Shown here: one piece after another, positions 1-7,212 of the stretch
How the letters are laid out: each line of letters begins with the position of its first letter
Numbering within the stretch: position 1 is the stretch's first letter
NCBI GenBank assembly: GCA_016183945.1
Contig: JACPDP010000049.1
Span: forward strand, 1 to 15,149
Length of the DNA: 15,149 nt
Direction: 5' to 3'
Source of the DNA: Magnetospirillum sp.
GTDB taxonomy: Bacteria; Pseudomonadota; Alphaproteobacteria; Rhodospirillales; Magnetospirillaceae
Program-made: the position numbers and the translations under genes
The notes under the pieces: model-generated
Seen by the model: the letters and a program-made list of their open reading frames with translations, nothing else
Database searches by the model: none
What the model was told of the DNA's origin: nothing

Positions 1-229
1 GCAGGCCCCCTTCGACCGCATCATCGTCACCGCCGCCGCCCAGGTGATCCCGCCGGATCTCGCCGACCAGCTCAAGGTGGGCGGCATCATGGTGGTCCCG
101 GTGGGCGACGTCGCCGGACTCGACCAGGCGTTGCTGAAGATCACCCGCCTGGAAACCGGCCTCCAGGTCAAACGGTTCCTGCCGGTCAGGTTCGTGCCGC
201 TGGTCCAGGGTATCCCTCCGGAAGGGTGA
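1..229 (+). CDS. pcm: Protein-L-isoaspartate O-methyltransferase, C-terminal part
   Basis: This is the last 75 codons of a gene that begins outside the window; the open frame starts at base 2 and ends with TGA at 227-229. The segment [17 protein letters not shown], followed by a glycine-rich turn ([13 protein letters not shown]), matches the late Rossmann-fold strands of Pcm. The family methylates isoaspartyl residues of damaged proteins using S-adenosylmethionine, starting their repair in the cytoplasm. The SAM-binding motif I lies upstream and cannot be seen. In many proteobacteria pcm follows surE and precedes nlpD; here an MltA-type gene lies between pcm and nlpD. The call rests on the C-terminal signature and this context. 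Confidence 0.85.
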   Translation, partial: QAPFDRIIVTAAAQVIPPDLADQLKVGGIMVVPVGDVAGLDQALLKITRLETGLQVKRFLPVRFVPLVQGIPPEG

Positions 230-236
230 TCCGACC

Positions 237-252
237 CTCTCCGCCGGGAGAG
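237..252 (+). terminator. Weak candidate terminator hairpin after pcm
   Basis: Eight bases after the pcm stop, CTCTCC and GGAGAG can pair around a GCCG loop. There is no immediate T-run; the nearest one (TTTTT) is about 22 bases further on. It could be a weak or Rho-assisted terminator, or chance in GC-rich DNA. Confidence 0.25.
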
Positions 253-354
253 CGATCGTTAACCCATCGGCAAGTTTTTCAGCCCTAGAATTTATGGTTT
301 ATTAAGGGTGGTCTGAGCGCGCGGTCGCGCCGCGCCGACGTGTCGGGAGGGCGA

Positions 355-1755
355 ATGTTTGCCCGGGCAATGAAGAAAGGCCGATGGACCCTCGCCATGG
401 TCCTGGCGTCCGGTTTGGCGGCATGCGCGTCGCCGCCCACGTTTTCGCCTCCCCAGCCATCCGCGCCCCCGCCGCCCGGCATGACGCTGCGCGGCCAACT
501 GGTCCAAGTGAGCTTCGCGGACCTGCCGGGCTGGCGCAACGACACTTTCGAGGCCGCCCTGACGGCATTTGGCCGGTCATGCGAGTATTTCCAGAAGCGC
601 CCGGACAGGTGGGACGGCACGGCCCTGGGCGTCCGCCTCGACGAGATGGATGACGTGTGCAAGCGCCGTCATTCGTTTCCCGACCACGCGGCGCGGGAGT
701 ATTTCGAGGCCTATTTCGTGCCCTATCGTGTCGGAGCCGCTGCACCGGTGCGCAATACCCTGACGGCCTATGCGTCACCACGGTTCGCCGGTCACATGCC
801 ACCCTGCGCCCCCGGAAGCGCACCGCTGTACCGCAAACCTCCCCGTGGCGAGTTCAGCCGCGAAGAGATCAGCCGTGGCGCGCTCAAGGGCCGCGAAATC
901 GCCTGCGTCGACGATCCGGTCGATGCGTTCGACCTCCAGATTCAGGGGGCCGGCTCCTTGCAACTGGCAAACGGGGGCGAACTCTACCTCGCCACCGAGG
1001 GTACCAACGGAATGCCGCCGAAGATGCCCAACGAGCTGGGTGTGACCATGGCTCAGTTGCGCAGCCTGTCGGCGACCAACCGCAGCGCCGCGATCAAGAT
1101 CATGAACGGCAACCCGCGCTATACTTACTACGTCATTTCCGGCGATTCGGTGGTGCGGGGAGCCATGGGAAAGCCGCTGACGCCGAAGCGCAGCTTGGCG
1201 GTGGATGCGGCGATCGTTCCCTATGGCCTTCCCATCTGGCTCGACGCGCAAGCGACCGGTCAGGCTGCCGTGCAGCGGCTGATGTTCGCGCATGACACCG
1301 GCTCGAAAATCATCGGCGTGGCACGGGGCGACTACTATATGGGGGCCGGCGCGGCGGCGATGGACGAGGCGCGCCGCTTCAAGATGCAGACGGCGACCTA
1401 CATTCTGTTGCCGCACCGTCCGCTGCTGGTTCAGTCCCCGGCGGAGTCGCGGCGGCCGGCCTCACCCGGGCTGTTTGGCGCCATGGCGGCCGAACCGCCT
1501 GTGGCGGCGGGCAGAGCCTTCGTCCAATTGGGCATATTCTCGGCGGCGCAATCGGCCCAGCGACACCTCGATCAGGTGGTTCCGCTGCCGCTCGGCCCGC
1601 ATTTGTCGAAGCAGGTCGAACCGGTGGCCGCCCAGGGGGGGGCCGTCGCGCGCTATCGCGCCACGATTTCCGGCTTTGCCGGCGAGAGCGCGGCGATGTC
1701 CTACTGCTCGGAATTGCGGGCTCAAGGCATCGAGTGCCTCGCCAAGCTCCGCTGA
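355..1755 (+). CDS. mltA: MltA-family membrane-bound lytic transglycosylase with C-terminal SPOR-like domain
   Basis: A 466-residue predicted outer-membrane lipoprotein that would cleave the glycan strands of peptidoglycan to 1,6-anhydromuropeptides. I chose ATG 355 because GGGAGGG lies 4-5 bases upstream; an in-frame GTG at 340 has no such site. The signal peptide ends in a lipobox (LAAC, Cys24). Typical MltA features follow: LPGWRNDTFEAAL near residue 50, then the 3D-like barrel with HDTGS (Asp314) and GDYYMGAG (Asp326), both parts of the conserved active-site region. After a Pro/Ala-rich linker, residues about 387-466 (FVQLGIFS, then AMSYCSELRAQGIECLAKL) resemble a SPOR domain, which binds denuded glycan at division sites. 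The protein is longer than E. coli MltA because of this tail. The MltA call is firm; the SPOR call is likely. Confidence 0.88.
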   Translation: MFARAMKKGRWTLAMVLASGLAACASPPTFSPPQPSAPPPPGMTLRGQLVQVSFADLPGWRNDTFEAALTAFGRSCEYFQKRPDRWDGTALGVRLDEMDDVCKRRHSFPDHAAREYFEAYFVPYRVGAAAPVRNTLTAYASPRFAGHMPPCAPGSAPLYRKPPRGEFSREEISRGALKGREIACVDDPVDAFDLQIQGAGSLQLANGGELYLATEGTNGMPPKMPNELGVTMAQLRSLSATNRSAAIKIMNGNPRYTYYVISGDSVVRGAMGKPLTPKRSLAVDAAIVPYGLPIWLDAQATGQAAVQRLMFAHDTGSKIIGVARGDYYMGAGAAAMDEARRFKMQTATYILLPHRPLLVQSPAESRRPASPGLFGAMAAEPPVAAGRAFVQLGIFSAAQSAQRHLDQVVPLPLGPHLSKQVEPVAAQGGAVARYRATISGFAGESAAMSYCSELRAQGIECLAKLR

Positions 1756-1790
1756 TCCGGTGCTCAAGGCGCATAGGACTCCCGCCCCCG

Positions 1791-1819
1791 TTGCCCCAAG
1801 GCCTCCCGGCCGCGTATAG
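1791..1819 (+). promoter_or_regulatory. Predicted sigma-70-type promoter for nlpD
   Basis: TTGCCC (1791-1796) and TATAGT (1814-1819) are separated by 17 bases. A start about 7 bases after the -10 element falls at 1826-1827, almost on the nlpD ATG at 1828. The -35 element is a modest match (4 of 6) and the -10 is good (5 of 6). A near-leaderless mRNA would fit the absence of a Shine-Dalgarno sequence. Confidence 0.45.
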
Positions 1820-1827
1820 TGCGCCGC

Positions 1828-2874
1828 ATGCGCAGGCCCCTACCTCATCTGGTTATCCTTCTGCTGCTGGCGGCCTGCGAGCCGTCGTGGCGGGGCGCGA
1901 CCCCGGTCAGTCGCAACCAGCCGGGGCAGGTGCCGCGGCCCGCCACCGTTACCGTCTATTCCGGCGACACGGTCTACTCGGTGGCGCGGCGCTACAATCT
2001 GACGGTGCGGGAGCTCATCGAGGTCAACGATCTGCGGGCGCCCTACCAGCTTATACCCGGCACCGTGCTGCGCCTGCCCGGCGGCGGCTCCGAGCATGTG
2101 GTGCAGCGGGGCGACACCCTGATCGCCATCGCCCGGCGCTATCGGGTCGATTTCAACAGCCTCGCCGCCACCAATAATAAGCGGACGCCCTACCTGCTGC
2201 AGGTGGGGGAGCGGTTGCGCATCCCCGGTGGCGGCGGCACCCGGGTGGCGAGCACGACGACGGAGGGGCAGGGGGGGGCCATCATCGTCACCTCGCCCAA
2301 CGCCGGCCGCGGCGGCAGCGCGCCACCGCCTCCCGCCGCCGTCACAGGGCGGCCACAGGTGGCTCAGGAGCCGGCCGCTCCGCCGACCGCCGGCCAGACC
2401 GCCTTCGCCCCCACCGAGACCGTGCCGCCGGCCGTGCCGCCGCGAGCCGCCGGCAGCTTCCTGTGGCCGCTCAAGGGCGACCTGCTGGCCGAATACGGTC
2501 CGTTGCTCGGCAAGGGCCAGCACAATGACGGCATCAACATCGCCGCCGCCAAGGGGACGCCGGTCAAGGCGGCGGAAAACGGCGTGGTGGCCTATGTCGG
2601 CAATGAACTCAAGGGCTTCGGCAACCTGCTGCTGGTCAAGCATGCCGATGGCTGGATGACCGCCTATGCCCATGCCGACCAGCTGATGGTGCGCCGGGGC
2701 GACCAGGTCAAGCGGGGCCAGACCATCGCCACCGTCGGCGCGACGGGGAATGTGACGGTGCCGCAGCTGCATTTCGAGATTCGCAACGGCACCCATGCGG
2801 TCAACCCGTTGGACTACCTGCGCGATGCCATCGCCATGGAGTCCCGTTTCCACGGGAATGACAGGCTAATTTAG
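1828..2874 (+). CDS. nlpD: NlpD-like lipoprotein: two LysM domains and a degenerate LytM (M23) domain
   Basis: A 348-residue predicted lipoprotein (lipobox LAAC) that probably activates a cell-wall amidase during cell separation rather than cutting peptidoglycan itself. LysM repeats lie at about 40-86 and 90-134, each built around a GDT motif followed by ARRY. A Pro/Ala-rich linker leads to an M23/LytM fold at about 210-335. Zinc ligands are missing: the HxGxD position reads NDGIN (233-237) and HxH reads QLH (313-315), while His282 (YAHAD) is kept. E. coli NlpD is likewise degenerate. I prefer ATG 1828 to an in-frame GTG at 1819, which lies inside the predicted -10 element. The last residues (MESRFHGNDRLI) appear to be encoded by an intergenic repeat. 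Position after pcm supports the name. Confidence 0.88.
   Translation: MRRPLPHLVILLLLAACEPSWRGATPVSRNQPGQVPRPATVTVYSGDTVYSVARRYNLTVRELIEVNDLRAPYQLIPGTVLRLPGGGSEHVVQRGDTLIAIARRYRVDFNSLAATNNKRTPYLLQVGERLRIPGGGGTRVASTTTEGQGGAIIVTSPNAGRGGSAPPPPAAVTGRPQVAQEPAAPPTAGQTAFAPTETVPPAVPPRAAGSFLWPLKGDLLAEYGPLLGKGQHNDGINIAAAKGTPVKAAENGVVAYVGNELKGFGNLLLVKHADGWMTAYAHADQLMVRRGDQVKRGQTIATVGATGNVTVPQLHFEIRNGTHAVNPLDYLRDAIAMESRFHGNDRLI
2841..2863 (+). repeat. Palindromic repeat copy within the 3' end of nlpD
   Basis: CCCGT-TTCC-ACGGG (2843-2856) is followed by AATGAC and preceded by GT, giving the pattern GTCCCG...CGGGAATGAC. This resembles the widespread intergenic palindrome that reads SRF(H/R)GND when translated. 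The copy at 7160-7201 shares the CCCG(N)CGGG-ATGAC core. It lies in frame inside nlpD and supplies its final codons. Confidence 0.5.
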
Positions 2875-3729
2875 GACCTGGCCCAGTGCCTTGCCCAGGC
2901 GCCCGGCGAGGTCCTGGATGTACTGCCAGGCCACCCGGCCGGAGCGGGAGCCGCGGGTCACCGCCCATTCATTGGCCTCGCGCCGCAACTCATCCACCGC
3001 GATGGACAGGCCGTAGTGGCGGGCATAGCCCTCGACGATGGCGAAATAGGTGTCCTGCGCCACATGGTGGAAGCCCAGCCACAGCCCGAAACGGTCGGAC
3101 AGCGATACCTTCTCCTCCACCGCCTCGCCGGGATTGATGGCGGTCGAGCGCTCGTTGTCGATCATGTCGCGGCTCATCAGGTGACGCCGGTTCGAGGTGG
3201 CATAGAACACCACGTTGGCCGGTCGGCCCTCGATGCCGCCCTCCAGCACCGCCTTCAGGGATTTGTAGGCGTCGTCCTGGGTCTCGAACGACAGGTCGTC
3301 GCAGAACAGCACGCAGCGCCGGCCCGACTCGCGCAGGATGCGCAGGCAGCGCGGCAGCGAGGGGATGTCGTCGCGGGCGATTTCCACCAGGACCAGCGTG
3401 CCGGGTTGCGCGGCATTTATCGTGGCATGCACGGCCTTGACCAGCGAGCTCTTGCCGGTGCCGCGCGCCCCCCACAGCAGGGCGTTGTTGGCGGGCAGTC
3501 CGGCGGCGAAGCGGCGCGTATTGTCCAGCAGCAGGGTGCACTGACGCTCGATGCCTTGCAGCAACGCGATGTCAACCCGGTTGACGTCGTGGATCGGTTC
3601 CAGTCCGTCGGGGTCGGCGTGCCAGACGAAGGCGTCGGCGTCGGCCAGATTGGCGGCGGTGCGCGGCGGCGGGGCCAGGCGGTCCAGCGCATCGGCGATG
3701 CGGGCGAGCAGGGTGGTGGTGGCGTCCAT
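2866..3729 (-). CDS. DUF815-family AAA-type ATPase
   Basis: A 287-residue cytoplasmic ATPase of the DUF815 family; the substrate or partner is unknown. The Walker A motif GARGTGKSS lies at 87-95 (Lys93), with a Walker B-like VLFCDD at 140-145 and a sensor-like YATSNRRHL further on. I chose ATG at 3729; an in-frame start at 3786 would add 19 low-quality residues that cover the yajC promoter. The stop TAG at 2866-2868 lies within the last codons of nlpD, giving a 9-bp tail-to-tail overlap. It is divergent from yajC, with 119 bases between the starts. I recall this ATPase between nlpD and yajC in other alphaproteobacteria, so the arrangement is probably ancestral. Confidence 0.85.
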   Translation of the reverse strand: MDATTTLLARIADALDRLAPPPRTAANLADADAFVWHADPDGLEPIHDVNRVDIALLQGIERQCTLLLDNTRRFAAGLPANNALLWGARGTGKSSLVKAVHATINAAQPGTLVLVEIARDDIPSLPRCLRILRESGRRCVLFCDDLSFETQDDAYKSLKAVLEGGIEGRPANVVFYATSNRRHLMSRDMIDNERSTAINPGEAVEEKVSLSDRFGLWLGFHHVAQDTYFAIVEGYARHYGLSIAVDELRREANEWAVTRGSRSGRVAWQYIQDLAGRLGKALGQVLN

Positions 3730-3780
3730 GGCCGGGGAGCCTAGCACGGCGGTCCGGCCACGCAAGCCCGTTGTTAACGT

Positions 3781-3808
3781 TTGCAAGCCGGCGCAAGACC
3801 GCTATATT
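3781..3808 (+). promoter_or_regulatory. Predicted promoter for yajC-secD-secF
   Basis: TTGCAA (3781-3786) and TATATT (3803-3808) are separated by 16 bases, with the yajC ATG at 3849. This leaves a leader of about 35 bases that holds the ribosome site AGGAGA (3838-3843). A GTTAAC palindrome lies just upstream (3773-3778). It is a good match to the vegetative sigma factor consensus, but not tested. Confidence 0.5.
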
Positions 3809-3848
3809 CCGGCTGCCAATTTTCGAACGTGGACTTCAGGAGACGACG

Positions 3849-4229
3849 ATGTTCGTGTCACCCGCTTACGCTCAGGCCGCCTCCGGTGGCACCCTGGAGA
3901 GCCTCCAGTCCTTCCTGCCGCTGGTTCTCATCTTCGTGGTGTTCTACTTCCTGCTGATCCGTCCGCAGCAGAAGCGCCAGAAGGAGCATCGGGAGATGGT
4001 CAACGCCCTGCGTCGCGGCGACCGGGTGGTGACGGCGGGCGGCATCATCGGCACCGTGGCCAAGGTGGTCAGCGATGCCGAGTTGTCGGTCGAGATCGCC
4101 GAGGGCGTGCGGGTGCGCGTGGTGCGCTCCTCCATCACCGAGGTGCCGTCGAAGACCGAGCCGGTCGGCAAGGACAAGGATGCCGGCAAGGACGAGGCCG
4201 CATCGACCGACAAGCCCGCCGAGAAGTAG
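3849..4229 (+). CDS. yajC: YajC, Sec translocon accessory subunit
   Basis: A 126-residue single-span inner-membrane protein that joins SecD and SecF in the accessory complex of the SecYEG protein channel. The family signature is present: a membrane span at about 22-37 followed by LLIRPQQKRQKEH, then the cytoplasmic GDRVVTAGGIIGTV motif. The C-terminus is rich in Lys and Asp/Glu (KDKDAGKDEAAS). ATG 3849 has AGGAGA five bases upstream; a longer frame from 3771 has no such site and would put charged residues ahead of the protein. It is the first gene of the yajC-secD-secF-Mth938 operon, with 27 bases to secD. Confidence 0.96.
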   Translation: MFVSPAYAQAASGGTLESLQSFLPLVLIFVVFYFLLIRPQQKRQKEHREMVNALRRGDRVVTAGGIIGTVAKVVSDAELSVEIAEGVRVRVVRSSITEVPSKTEPVGKDKDAGKDEAASTDKPAEK

Positions 4230-4256
4230 CAGCAACTGAGGACGGGCGCGGCCGCC

Positions 4257-5822
4257 ATGCTTCATTATCCCAAATGGAAGATCGTGCTGGCCCTGGTGGT
4301 CAGCCTGGCCGGCATGGTCTTCGCCGCGCCCAACCTGCTCGACGAGAAGCAGGCCGACCGCCTGCCCGGCTGGTTGCAGCCGGTCAGCCTGGGGCTCGAC
4401 CTGCAGGGCGGCTCCTACCTGCTGCTGGAGGTCGACACCGCCTACGTGATGCGCGAGCAGATGCAGTCGCTGGTCGAGGGCATCCGCACCACGCTGCGCA
4501 AGGAGCGCATCAAATACTCCGACCTGGGAGTCAAGGGCGACGCCGTCGGCGTCCGCATCATCGAGGCCGCCGACCGCGACAATGCCCGGCAGCAGCTGCG
4601 CAAGCTGGACCCCGATACCACCCTCGACGGCCGTGACGACGGCACCCTGGTGCTGACCTTCAGCGAGCAGTCGCGCATCGAGCGCAAGGCCGCCGCGGTC
4701 AATCAGTCGCTGGAGATCGTGCGCCGCCGTATCGACGAACTGGGCACCCGCGAGCCCTCCATCCAGCGCCAGGGCACCGACCGCATCGTGGTGCAACTGC
4801 CGGGCGTCAAGGACCCCGACCGCATCAAGGCCCTGCTGGGCAAGACCGCCAAGCTGACGCTCCATCTGGTGGATGAGACCACGACGCCGGAAGAGGCGTC
4901 CAAGGGGCGCCTGCCGCCTTCGTCCATGCTGCTGCCCTCCAACGAGCGCGAGCAGGGCTATCCCTCCGCCTATGTGGTGCGCAAGCGGGTCGAGGTGGGC
5001 GGCGACATGCTCACCGACTCCAAGGCCACCTATGCCGATGGCCGGCCGGTGGTGAGCTTCCGCTTCAATGCCCAGGGCGGCAAGAAGTTCGGCGACCTCA
5101 CCAAGGAGAACACCGGCAAGAGCCTGGCCATCGTGCTCGACGAAAAGGTGATCAGCGCGCCGCGCATCAACGAGCCCATCCTGGGCGGATCGGGCATCAT
5201 CAGCGGCCAGTTCTCGGTGCAGCAGGCGCAGGACCTGGCGCTGCTGCTGCGGGCCGGCGCGCTGCCGGCGCCGCTCACCGTGCTGGAGGAACGCACCGTC
5301 GGCCCCGACCTCGGCGCGGATTCCATTCGCGCCGGTGCCATCGCCAGCCTGGTCGGCCTCGCCGCGGTGGTGGTGTTCATGATCGCCATTTACGGCACCC
5401 TGGGCGTGCTGGCCAACATCGCCCTGGTGCTGAACCTGATCCTGCTGCTGGCCTGCCTGTCGATGCTGGGGGCGACGCTCACCTTGCCCGGCATCGCCGG
5501 CATCGTGCTGACCATGGGCATGGCTGTGGACGCCAATGTGCTGATCTACGAGCGCATCCGCGAGGAAAGCCGCAACGGCCGCCCCCTGTTGTCGGCCGTC
5601 AACGCCGGCTTCGAGCGCGCCTTCGGCACCATCCTCGATGCCAACTTGACCACCCTGGCGGCGGCGGCGCTGCTGTTCCAGTTCGGCTCCGGGCCAGTGA
5701 AGGGCTTCGCGGTGACGCTGACGCTGGGCCTGCTCACCTCGATATTCACCGCCATCATGATCACCCGCATGATGGTGGCCTTCTGGATCAAATGGCGCCG
5801 TCCAAAGGCGCTGCCGCTGTAG
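4257..5822 (+). CDS. secD: Protein translocase subunit SecD
   Basis: A 521-residue inner-membrane protein of the RND superfamily. With SecF it uses the proton gradient to pull exported proteins out of the SecYEG channel on the periplasmic side. An N-terminal span (IVLALVVSLAGMVFAAP) leads to the conserved LGLDLQGGSYLLLEVD. The large periplasmic P1 region contains GTREPSIQRQGTDRIVVQLPG, and a C-terminal bundle of membrane spans holds MAVDANVLIYERIREE, where Asp425 is the expected proton-path residue. A GAGGA at 4238-4242 is rather far (14 bases) from ATG 4257, so translation may partly depend on coupling to yajC. Length is normal for SecD kept separate from SecF. Confidence 0.97.
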   Translation: MLHYPKWKIVLALVVSLAGMVFAAPNLLDEKQADRLPGWLQPVSLGLDLQGGSYLLLEVDTAYVMREQMQSLVEGIRTTLRKERIKYSDLGVKGDAVGVRIIEAADRDNARQQLRKLDPDTTLDGRDDGTLVLTFSEQSRIERKAAAVNQSLEIVRRRIDELGTREPSIQRQGTDRIVVQLPGVKDPDRIKALLGKTAKLTLHLVDETTTPEEASKGRLPPSSMLLPSNEREQGYPSAYVVRKRVEVGGDMLTDSKATYADGRPVVSFRFNAQGGKKFGDLTKENTGKSLAIVLDEKVISAPRINEPILGGSGIISGQFSVQQAQDLALLLRAGALPAPLTVLEERTVGPDLGADSIRAGAIASLVGLAAVVVFMIAIYGTLGVLANIALVLNLILLLACLSMLGATLTLPGIAGIVLTMGMAVDANVLIYERIREESRNGRPLLSAVNAGFERAFGTILDANLTTLAAAALLFQFGSGPVKGFAVTLTLGLLTSIFTAIMITRMMVAFWIKWRRPKALPL

Positions 5823-5832
5823 GGGAACCGAA

Positions 5833-6771
5833 ATGAACTTCTATTCCCGCCTCATCGGCAAGACGCCCAGGTTTGACTTCATCCGCGGGCGGTTCATCGC
5901 CTTCGCTGTCACCGGGGTTCTGGTCCTGGGTTCCATCGCGTCCATGACGATCAAGGGCTTCAACTTCGGCATCGACTTTGCCGGCGGTATCCTGGTGGAG
6001 GTGCACACGCAGACTCCAGCCGATCTGCACCACATGCGCGCCACCCTGGACACGCTTGGTCTCGGCGAGGTGTCGCTGCAGGAGTTCGGCACCTCCGGTC
6101 GCGACGTCATGATCCGGGTCCAGCGCCAGCCGGGCGACGAAAAGGCGCAGATGGCGGCGCTGGCCAAGGTCAAGGAGGCGCTGGGGCAGGGCTACGACTA
6201 TCGTCGCGTCGAGATCGTCGGCCCCAAGGTGGGCGAGGAGTTGAAGCGTGACGGCGCCCTGGCGGTAGGGTTGGCGGTGCTGGCCATCGCCGCCTATGTC
6301 TGGTTCCGCTTCGAATGGCAATTCGGCGTCGGCGCCCTGATCGCCACCTTCCACGACGTCATCACCACCTTCGGCCTGTTCTCGCTGCTGGGGCTGGAGT
6401 TCAACCTGACCACGGTGGCGGCCATCCTCACCATCGCCGGCTACTCCATCAACGACACCGTGGTGGAATACGACCGGGTGCGCGAGAATCTGCGCAAATA
6501 CAAGACCATGTCGCTCTATGACGTGCTGAATCTGTCCGTCAACGAGACCCTGGCCCGCACCATTCTGACAGTCGCCACGGTGTTCCTCACCGTCATCGCC
6601 CTGCTCACCCTCGGCGGCGAGGTGCTGCGCGGCTTCTCCATCGCCATGTTGTGGGGATTGGTGATCGGCACCTATTCGTCCATCTATGTGGCCATGCCGG
6701 TGCTGATCTACTTCAACCTGCGCACCGGCAAGAGGGCCGAGGACGAAGAGGCCGAGGCCGCGACGCCGTAA
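5833..6771 (+). CDS. secF: Protein translocase subunit SecF
   Basis: A 312-residue partner of SecD with six expected membrane spans. The conserved first-loop motif NFGIDFAGGILVEV follows the first span (FIAFAVTGVLVLGSIASM), and the fourth-span signature AGYSINDTVVEYDRVREN carries Asp208, the likely proton-path residue. AGGGGA, which overlaps the secD stop codon, lies six bases before ATG 5833, so secD and secF are almost certainly co-translated. The C-terminus is acidic (EDEEAEAA). Length and motifs are normal; nothing looks broken. Confidence 0.97.
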   Translation: MNFYSRLIGKTPRFDFIRGRFIAFAVTGVLVLGSIASMTIKGFNFGIDFAGGILVEVHTQTPADLHHMRATLDTLGLGEVSLQEFGTSGRDVMIRVQRQPGDEKAQMAALAKVKEALGQGYDYRRVEIVGPKVGEELKRDGALAVGLAVLAIAAYVWFRFEWQFGVGALIATFHDVITTFGLFSLLGLEFNLTTVAAILTIAGYSINDTVVEYDRVRENLRKYKTMSLYDVLNLSVNETLARTILTVATVFLTVIALLTLGGEVLRGFSIAMLWGLVIGTYSSIYVAMPVLIYFNLRTGKRAEDEEAEAATP

Positions 6772-6786
6772 TCCGGAGAGGGTGCC

Positions 6787-7155
6787 ATGGACGTCACCCC
6801 GCTCATTCCCGCCGGTCGCCAGCTCATCCAGGGCTACGGCGACGGCGGCTTCCGCATCAGCGGGCAGCGCTGGGCAGGCTCGGTGCTGGTCCGTCCCACC
6901 GCAACCGTCGCCTGGGCGGCGGTGACGGCGGACGACGCCTCCATGGCGACGCTGGCCCCGTTGCTGGGCACAGGAACCGAACTGCTGCTGCTGGGTTCGG
7001 GGACGCAAATGGCGGCGATGCCGCGTCAGCTCAAGGCCGACCTGCGGGCGGCCGGCATCGTGCTCGACGTCATGGACACCGGCGCCGCTTGCCGCACCTA
7101 CAACGTCCTGCTCTCGGAAGACCGCAAGGTGGCCGCCGCGCTGATCGCGGTGTAA
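6787..7155 (+). CDS. Mth938-domain protein (DUF498/DUF598), NDUFAF3-related
   Basis: A small 122-residue soluble protein of the Mth938-like fold. The family signature is at the C-terminus: a Met-Asp-Thr-Gly segment followed by AACRTYNVLLSEDRKVAAAL. Its mitochondrial relative NDUFAF3 helps assemble respiratory complex I; the bacterial function is not established, so I leave the symbol empty. GGAGAG lies six bases before ATG 6787, and only 15 bases separate it from the secF stop, so it is probably the last gene of the yajC-secDF operon. I recall the secDF link in other alphaproteobacteria. A role in assembling membrane complexes is an inference from the mitochondrial homologue and this neighbourhood. 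Confidence 0.85.
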   Translation: MDVTPLIPAGRQLIQGYGDGGFRISGQRWAGSVLVRPTATVAWAAVTADDASMATLAPLLGTGTELLLLGSGTQMAAMPRQLKADLRAAGIVLDVMDTGAACRTYNVLLSEDRKVAAALIAV

Positions 7156-7159
7156 GCTT

Positions 7160-7201
7160 CCTTCACCGTCACGCCCGCGAAAGCGGGGATGACGGTGAAG
7201 G
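7160..7201. terminator. Strong GAAA-capped hairpin between convergent genes (repeat copy or bidirectional terminator)
   Basis: A 12-bp outer stem (CTTCACCGTCA plus one pair) and a 5-bp inner stem (CCCGC/GCGGG) surround a GAAA loop, with a 2x2 internal mismatch (CG opposite GA). It lies 4 bases after the stop of the Mth938 gene and 11 bases from the sodB stop, where a two-way terminator would sit. There is no T-run on either side. The core CCCGCGAAAGCGGGGATGAC matches a widespread intergenic palindrome, so it may be a dispersed repeat serving as terminator or 3' end stabiliser. Confidence 0.6.
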
Positions 7202-7212
7202 TGAAATTGACC

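Noticed and set aside
1734..2177. A plus-strand frame overlapping the mltA end and nlpD start
   Set aside because: Out of frame with both lipoproteins, Arg/Ala-rich, no motif and no ribosome site.
1840..2853. A 337-codon minus-strand frame opposite nlpD
   Set aside because: Antisense shadow of nlpD with no recognisable motif or ribosome site.
5788..7008. A 406-codon minus-strand frame opposite secF
   Set aside because: It is rich in His, Gln, Asp and Gly, a typical antisense product of a high-GC membrane gene, and shows no domain. secF on the plus strand is unmistakable.
7156..7212. CRISPR-like or rRNA-like repeat
   Set aside because: It is a single inverted repeat with no spaced direct copies, best read as a hairpin or dispersed palindrome.
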